DNA of 64,000 bases from contig NZ_CP070304.1 of assembly GCF_016917355.1 (NCBI RefSeq), positions 4,650,001-4,714,000 on the forward strand. The letters run 5' to 3'. This document shows, in pieces, positions 59,552 through 64,000 of the stretch. Every line of letters starts with the position of its first letter. The stretch's first letter is position 1. The notes below the pieces were generated by a model. The model was given only the letters and a program-made list of their open reading frames with translations. It was not told the DNA's origin and made no database searches. The DNA comes from Glaciimonas sp. PAMC28666. GTDB lineage: Bacteria > Pseudomonadota > Gammaproteobacteria > Burkholderiales > Burkholderiaceae_D. Both the position numbers and the translations under genes were made by a program.

Positions 59552-59584
59552 AATGGGCTATAACTAAATAAAAGTGAGGTGTAA

Positions 59585-60940
59585 CTAGTTCACGCAGGAG
59601 CCGGAAATCGGTGGCGTTTTGGTGGCAACATAGTCATCGTTGAGGGTGCCGAGAAAGCAGATTAGATCCGCAATATCGTTATCCGACATCGGTGGTGCAC
59701 TTCCCGCTGCGCGACCATCAAGCGGCAATTGCGTGTCGATATTCGCTAGATAGGCTGCCGGTAAGTCGTTATATTTCTGTACTGTGCCACCAACGTACTG
59801 CGTCTGGATTAATCCATAAGTTGGAAAGTTCACGTCGTTGACTGTCTTTGCAACTCCGCCAATCGTCGGGTACCAGAGTTCCGGCATCGTGTCGCGGGTG
59901 TTGTAAAACTGAATGACCTGCTGCAATGAGTGCATGACGCCATTGTGAAAGAAACTTTTACGGTTGGTGACGTTACGGATTGTCGGTGCCTTGAACATGC
60001 CGCAGAATGCATCTTTGGCGTTGGCGCTGGTCGGGACATGGTCGCTCCTTATGGGGCCACATATACCCATGTCGTAATACAGGGGATTATTGTTGGCTGG
60101 AATAGCCAGATTGCGCGGTACGCTAATCGCCTCATACGAAAAATCAGTAAATAACGCCGAGCTACCGCCCAGTCCCGCGCCTTGATAATGGCAAGACGCG
60201 CAATTGCCGGTCGCAGGATCTGAAAATAATTTCAGTCCACGCGTTTCGGCTGCGGTCAGCGTGCCGCCGATCTTGTTGCCGGCGTAGAGGTCAAATTTGC
60301 TGTTATAGGGATGAAAACTGACGTCTTCCAGCTGGAAGGCCTGAAGCGCTGCCACTGCCGCATTAAATGCGGCGGCGGGATCGGCAAACACCGTGCCTCC
60401 AAACGCCTGCTGAAATAATGGCGCGTAGGTGGATACCTGAATTTTCGCAACCACATTGGCGGGACTGGTGTTCGCCATTTCATGCGGGTCCAGTAATGGA
60501 ATTTTGGCCTGATCTGCTAAGGAGTTAGCGCGGCCATCCCACGTAAATCCACCACCTGGACCGGGCACGCTAATGCCATCGGGATTGTCCAGCAGGTCTG
60601 CGTAAGCCGGGGTGTATTCTTTATACCGCAATGATGGAACAGCTCTGTCGCCGGATTCGGTCAGAGTGGAGCCTCCCAATTGCACCGCCAGATCGTTTGG
60701 CGGCCCGTAAGCAAACTTTGGATCGTGGCAAGTGGCGCACGACATTTTTCTGGAACCGGATAAAGTCTCATCAAAAAACATTTGTTTTCCTACCTGCGCC
60801 GCCAGACTCAGTGTGGTCGCGGGAGGTACGGGTGCAACTAACGCGGTGACGGTGGCGGTGGCGCTATCACCGCCGCTGCAACCAGCTAAGCTGAGTGCTA
60901 TGGAAGCAGCAAATAAGGAAATATTTAATCGGAAAAGCAT
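59585..60940 (-). CDS. Di-haem cytochrome c peroxidase family lipoprotein
   Basis: 451 residues. Lipobox SLAGC, then two haem motifs: C-A-T-C-H (MSCATCHDPKFAYGPP) and C-A-S-C-H (NCASCHYQGAGLGG), as in MauG/CcpA-type di-haem enzymes; QMFFDETLSGSRKMSC and GNPLYYDMGICGP-type regions (NNNPLYYDMGICGPIRSDH) follow. Oxidation of hydrogen peroxide or of a protein in the periplasm is likely. The start at 60940 (MLFRLNIS) was chosen over the longer open frame because it begins the signal peptide. It lies 121 bases after the phosphoesterase gene. Confidence 0.88.
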   Translation of the reverse strand: MLFRLNISLFAASIALSLAGCSGGDSATATVTALVAPVPPATTLSLAAQVGKQMFFDETLSGSRKMSCATCHDPKFAYGPPNDLAVQLGGSTLTESGDRAVPSLRYKEYTPAYADLLDNPDGISVPGPGGGFTWDGRANSLADQAKIPLLDPHEMANTSPANVVAKIQVSTYAPLFQQAFGGTVFADPAAAFNAAVAALQAFQLEDVSFHPYNSKFDLYAGNKIGGTLTAAETRGLKLFSDPATGNCASCHYQGAGLGGSSALFTDFSYEAISVPRNLAIPANNNPLYYDMGICGPIRSDHVPTSANAKDAFCGMFKAPTIRNVTNRKSFFHNGVMHSLQQVIQFYNTRDTMPELWYPTIGGVAKTVNDVNFPTYGLIQTQYVGGTVQKYNDLPAAYLANIDTQLPLDGRAAGSAPPMSDNDIADLICFLGTLNDDYVATKTPPISGSCVN

Positions 60941-61020
60941 GCTTCTTTCAATCAAAAAAACACCGCGGAATGACATAAAAGAGATAAGAAAAAGATTCAC
61001 TTTTACGATGCTCGCACCAA

Positions 61021-61054
61021 TAAAAATTACCCTGAAGTGGGGTGCACTTCAGGG
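61021..61054 (-). terminator. Intrinsic terminator after the phosphoesterase gene
   Basis: On the minus strand CCCTGAAGT / ACTTCAGGG forms a perfect 9-bp stem with a 7-base loop (61030-61054), followed by TAATTTTTA. It ends the phosphoesterase transcript and separates it from the peroxidase gene. Confidence 0.85.
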
Positions 61055-61061
61055 CAGGTGG

Positions 61062-63374
61062 TTATTTCTTTATGGCCCAGACGTTAGTCTGGGTTGCATC
61101 TGGACCGACTTGCGCCGCTATACTCACATCGGACGACTGTTTCGCCGTATAGCTTGCCGGAGCAATAAACGCGTGGTTGATCGGACGCACAGAGTCGAAG
61201 TGGGTATCGGCGCTGCCTGCGTATTCCGGCAAATTCAGAATATTCGCGGAGACAAATTTTTCTGAATACTTCGAACGGTTCATGTATGAAGCATCCACCG
61301 CAGGATCTGCCAGCTGGAACATATCCTGCAAGGTGCGAACAAAGGAAAAGTGGCTATAGGCGTCGTTATCGACAATGCCCGTCGGTGCATTGATCTGGTT
61401 TGTCAAAATACCGAAAATACTTTCTCCGTGACCGCGATTGCCCTTGGTGTAGGCACTTACCGTACTGTCAACCGACCATGAACCGTCGGAGTTTTGTCGT
61501 AACGGGTTGGCGACCGTGCTGTTGGCGGGATTCCAGCCACAGCAAGAGTTGAAACCTGCGGTAGCACTGCCTTCGTCAAACATCAACACGATGGCGACCC
61601 GTTTTTGCGGGTTTTGCCAGATCGGCGATGCCTCGATTTTTTTGACCACTGCGTCGACATAATTATCGCCACGGGTGATGATCGCCCCGCCCGTCGCAAC
61701 TGCCACATTGTTGGCGACGCTGCTACAGTCGCTGGCCGTTACCAACGCCGGATTGGAGCCGACGGTGCCTTTGACGGTAATGCCATGCATGTCATCGCAT
61801 TGATCCGGAACCAGAAAGTTCAATGTACCAATATTGCCGCTGACCAGATCGGAACTCAGTTGATCAAAATTGTAGCCGGCTGGAATGGTGTAATCCAGGC
61901 TGTTTTTCAATGCTGCATCCCACTGACCGCCACCCAGCGTACGATTACTGTAAAGGAACTCAGGGGCGCTGCGAACGTTCTGATAAGCCATGCCGGGGTG
62001 ATGTTTGGTGCGATACAGTTGTGCTGGCAATGGCAGATTAAGCCCTGCGGTGCCAACTGTCGCAGCGTTTCCACCCAAGGTGCCTGGCGCATAGATATTA
62101 TCCGCTGCAATAACGGCAGGATCAGCCACGCTGTCGATACGGAAATCTTGTCCCGGATTCATCGATTCGCTATAGGTGCGCCATGTTAATCCGGCCGCAG
62201 TCAGTGCGTTGAACAGGTTGGGCCGGCCCACGATGTTATGCGAGGCTCCGCCTGTGGCACAATTGGTCGGCGCAACCGGATTCGCTATAAATGGTGACTT
62301 CGCCAGTCCTGGCTGCGTGTTATCTGGCAATGGCAAGTCTTGCGGGGCATTGGGACCGGTCGCCGCACAGTTCCATTGGTTGTCATCGGTAATACCAAAA
62401 TCGTCTGCCCCGCCCAGCGCCGTGTAGTTCGGTTCGCTTGGGTTACCTGTTGCATAGTAGGTCGTGAGCTGATTACCGGCTTTCAAATAACCGTTGATTT
62501 TTGGTGCGAAGGCCGAATTCAGAATCGACGACGATGCTTTGTTTTCCAGCATGACGATAAAGATATGGTCATAACGCGGGATGCCTTCGACGTTAAAGGC
62601 GGCTTGCTGCGATTGAAGGAATGTAATCGGCGAACGGGTGTCCGTCACCGTGGCCGTTGCCGCCGTCACGTTAGCGAGACCTTTGAGCCGAGGATCGCCG
62701 CCTGGCACTGCTAAAGCGTCGGGAAACAAATCACCTCGATCCAGCTTGGTAATCGCGAAAGCAAAACGATTGGACAGCGCATTTGATTCGCTGATCATTA
62801 TTTTTTGCGTCACGCCGGAGGCTGTATTGACATCGCTTAGGATGCTAGTGACGGGCACACCTAAACGCGTCGCCAGATTTTGCTTCTCGGCGGCATAGGT
62901 ACTGCTATTGGCTTCCATCTGGCGCGCTACTTCCGAGGATAGCGGCCCGACCACTATCGCGCTGCCTTGTTCGTTCACCTGGTCAATTGTCGCCCGGAAT
63001 ACCGTCCGCGTGAGGACCTTCGCCCCGGTCGCGGTATTGATGGCAGTAGTTCCGGTATCAACTAAAACGGGTTGGACCGATGCGCTTTTTAAACTGAAAT
63101 GTCCTGTTGCGTCAGTCAGTACTGGATTTTCGCCCGGATCACACTTTCCATTGTTATTGGCGTCGACGCACACCATCGCGCCCTGATAATATCCCGCCAG
63201 TATCGTCGGGTCCGTAGTACTCCCCGGCTTGAATGCACTAGCGGTGACGACGCCGCCCATTTGTATGGTCCCACTGCTGACGCTATTACCGCCATTGCCG
63301 CAGCCAGTGAGCACGGAGGCCACTGCCAATACAGATAAAGATAAATTAAATACATTTCGTTTTACCACTATCAT
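61062..63374 (-). CDS. Phosphoesterase-family lipoprotein (phospholipase C / acid phosphatase like)
   Basis: 770 residues: lipobox SVLTGC; a beta-rich N-terminal domain with an EF-hand-like CVDANNNGKCDPGENPVLTDATGHFSL (about residues 67-95); then the phosphoesterase domain (RYDHIFIVMLENKASSSILNS, LGGADDFGITDDNQW, ASHNIVGRPNLFNAL, MFDEGSATAGFN, GNRGHGESIFGILTNQI). These motifs match the PF04185 family, which includes phospholipases C and AcpA-like acid phosphatases. Tethered to the outer membrane or released, it could hydrolyse phospholipids or phosphate esters. AAGGGAG gives a strong start. A terminator follows. Confidence 0.85.
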   Translation of the reverse strand: MIVVKRNVFNLSLSVLAVASVLTGCGNGGNSVSSGTIQMGGVVTASAFKPGSTTDPTILAGYYQGAMVCVDANNNGKCDPGENPVLTDATGHFSLKSASVQPVLVDTGTTAINTATGAKVLTRTVFRATIDQVNEQGSAIVVGPLSSEVARQMEANSSTYAAEKQNLATRLGVPVTSILSDVNTASGVTQKIMISESNALSNRFAFAITKLDRGDLFPDALAVPGGDPRLKGLANVTAATATVTDTRSPITFLQSQQAAFNVEGIPRYDHIFIVMLENKASSSILNSAFAPKINGYLKAGNQLTTYYATGNPSEPNYTALGGADDFGITDDNQWNCAATGPNAPQDLPLPDNTQPGLAKSPFIANPVAPTNCATGGASHNIVGRPNLFNALTAAGLTWRTYSESMNPGQDFRIDSVADPAVIAADNIYAPGTLGGNAATVGTAGLNLPLPAQLYRTKHHPGMAYQNVRSAPEFLYSNRTLGGGQWDAALKNSLDYTIPAGYNFDQLSSDLVSGNIGTLNFLVPDQCDDMHGITVKGTVGSNPALVTASDCSSVANNVAVATGGAIITRGDNYVDAVVKKIEASPIWQNPQKRVAIVLMFDEGSATAGFNSCCGWNPANSTVANPLRQNSDGSWSVDSTVSAYTKGNRGHGESIFGILTNQINAPTGIVDNDAYSHFSFVRTLQDMFQLADPAVDASYMNRSKYSEKFVSANILNLPEYAGSADTHFDSVRPINHAFIAPASYTAKQSSDVSIAAQVGPDATQTNVWAIKK

Positions 63375-63749
63375 ATGTACTCCCTTAAGAATGCAGTTGC
63401 GGTTCCAATAACTGAACGAAGCGCATTCTGACAGTTCTAAATGGGAGATTTATGAACGTTTTATGACATCTACTTTTTTGTTGTGTTTAAGCTTGAATCC
63501 GATTTTTCAAATATTACAGCCGCACACATAGCGTGCCTGGGATATCGACATTGGCGAATCAGGGGATGCTTGATGTGATGTGATGTGATGTGAAGCAAGA
63601 GCAACCTATCGCAGCACGCTCCCAGGTTGTTGAATGGGACGGGAACGTACTGGTGGCCATGTTGGCCAGAGGTTGATGTCAATAACAAGTGAGCCGAAGT
63701 AAGCCAACGTGCGCCAAAGTTAGCCATACAGGCCCACTTGAAATAAAGC
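63375..63749. other. Intergenic region with pentanucleotide repeat
   Basis: No gene was accepted here. TGATG stands four times plus a partial copy at 63571-63593. Next to it AGCCGAAGTAAGCC and GCGCCAAAGTTAGCC form weak direct repeats (63690-63726). Confidence 0.45.
63571..63593 (+). repeat. Pentanucleotide repeat (TGATG)4
   Basis: Four full TGATG units plus TGA in a row, in the spacer between the phosphoesterase gene and the MFS transporter. Confidence 0.8.
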
Positions 63750-64000
63750 CTATTTCGTGTTTTTACTCTGCGCGGATTGTTTGACTAACAGAGCGGCTGC
63801 GGCAATCAAGCCGGCGACAGCCAGAATCGAAAAAATACCGCCAATTCCAAACTGACGGCGCGCCAGTTCAGCCACCAGAAACGAGCCAGCGATTCCCCCG
63901 AAACGTCCCAAACCCAACATCCATGCAACGCCGGTCGCGCGTCCCTGCGTCGGATAAAATGCTGCAGCAAGGGCCGGCATCGATGACTGTGCGGTATTCA
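63750..64000 (-). CDS. MFS transporter, aromatic-acid:H+ symporter type (C-terminal part)
   Basis: The frame is open from the right edge of the window to the TAG at 63750-63752. The visible part NTAQSSMPALAAAFYPTQGRATGVAWMLGLGRFGGIAGSFLVAELARRQFGIGGIFSILAVAGLIAAAALLVKQ contains the last two membrane helices with the GRFGGI motif of the AAHS family (4-hydroxybenzoate/benzoate transporters such as PcaK). The N-terminal part is outside the window. A link to the pca genes 35 kb away is functional, not positional. Confidence 0.8.
   Translation of the reverse strand, partial: NTAQSSMPALAAAFYPTQGRATGVAWMLGLGRFGGIAGSFLVAELARRQFGIGGIFSILAVAGLIAAAALLVKQSAQSKNTK

Noticed and set aside
63470-63727. Minus-strand ORF of 85 codons beginning MANFGARWL
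   Set aside because: It reads through the TGATG repeat and has no ribosome-binding site or similarity.

Overview
The window looks like a chromosomal segment of a betaproteobacterium, most likely family Oxalobacteraceae with moderate GC of roughly 50% (a Glaciimonas- or Undibacterium-like composition). This is inferred from gene content and protein style: a QseBC/YgiW module, DbpA, an IorAB-type aldehyde/isoquinoline oxidoreductase, pcaIJF, a complete gsp operon and a Lys/Ala-rich histone-like protein. No rRNA, tRNA, CRISPR array, insertion sequence or intact prophage was recognised. Two genes, zapE at the left edge and an aromatic-acid MFS transporter at the right edge, are cut by the window.

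Layout. 1-5.2 kb: zapE end, an exported coiled-coil protein, a QseB/QseC-type two-component system followed by a YgiW-type periplasmic OB-fold protein, and a YdcH-like small protein. Both qseB and ygiW have a PmrA/QseB-type direct-repeat box at the same distance from a candidate -10, so they probably form one regulon. 5.3-17.7 kb: housekeeping genes (YoaA/DinG helicase, exopolyphosphatase, histone-like protein, IorBA oxidoreductase, DnaQ-like exonuclease, DbpA, pirin, RibA). 17.8-24.7 kb: a thioredoxin-CcdA pair, MaoC hydratase, a YggC-type P-loop kinase, a stress-protein-like gene, an orphan peptide-binding protein, a ModG-like Mop protein and CobA. 24.7-26.6 kb: an orphan HipA-family kinase of the YjjJ type with palindromic upstream sites, and a frameshifted VOC-family pseudogene. 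26.7-32.4 kb: pcaI-pcaJ-pcaF (last steps of the beta-ketoadipate pathway), a divergent SDR/HxlR pair and an IclR regulator of PcaR/PobR type. 32.4-46.1 kb: gluconate permease, an unusual structured leader RNA with two overlapping small ORFs, an acyl-CoA synthetase, GST, a TonB-dependent receptor, a BRO-domain remnant, a PEBP protein, an acetolactate synthase with a divergent Lrp regulator, and a serine hydrolase. 46.6-57.8 kb: a 12-gene type II secretion operon, gspG-H-I-J-K-L-M-N-D-E-F-C, on the minus strand with extensive start/stop overlaps. 57.9-63.4 kb: a prolyl-hydroxylase-like protein and three lipoproteins (unknown, di-haem peroxidase, phosphoesterase), plausible envelope or secreted partners of the secretion system.

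How it fits together. Metabolic genes point to a free-living, aromatic-compound-using bacterium: beta-ketoadipate degradation, an AAHS-type transporter, GST and molybdenum hydroxylase. The most unusual element is the leader RNA at about 34.07-34.30 kb. It carries several hairpins including a UUCG tetraloop, and a central segment that can pair with either of two flanking segments. It precedes a 28-codon ORF that overlaps a 109-codon ORF by ATGA. A recurring second theme is short tandem repeats (5-13 nt units) at gene ends and operon junctions, including two junctions inside the gsp operon.
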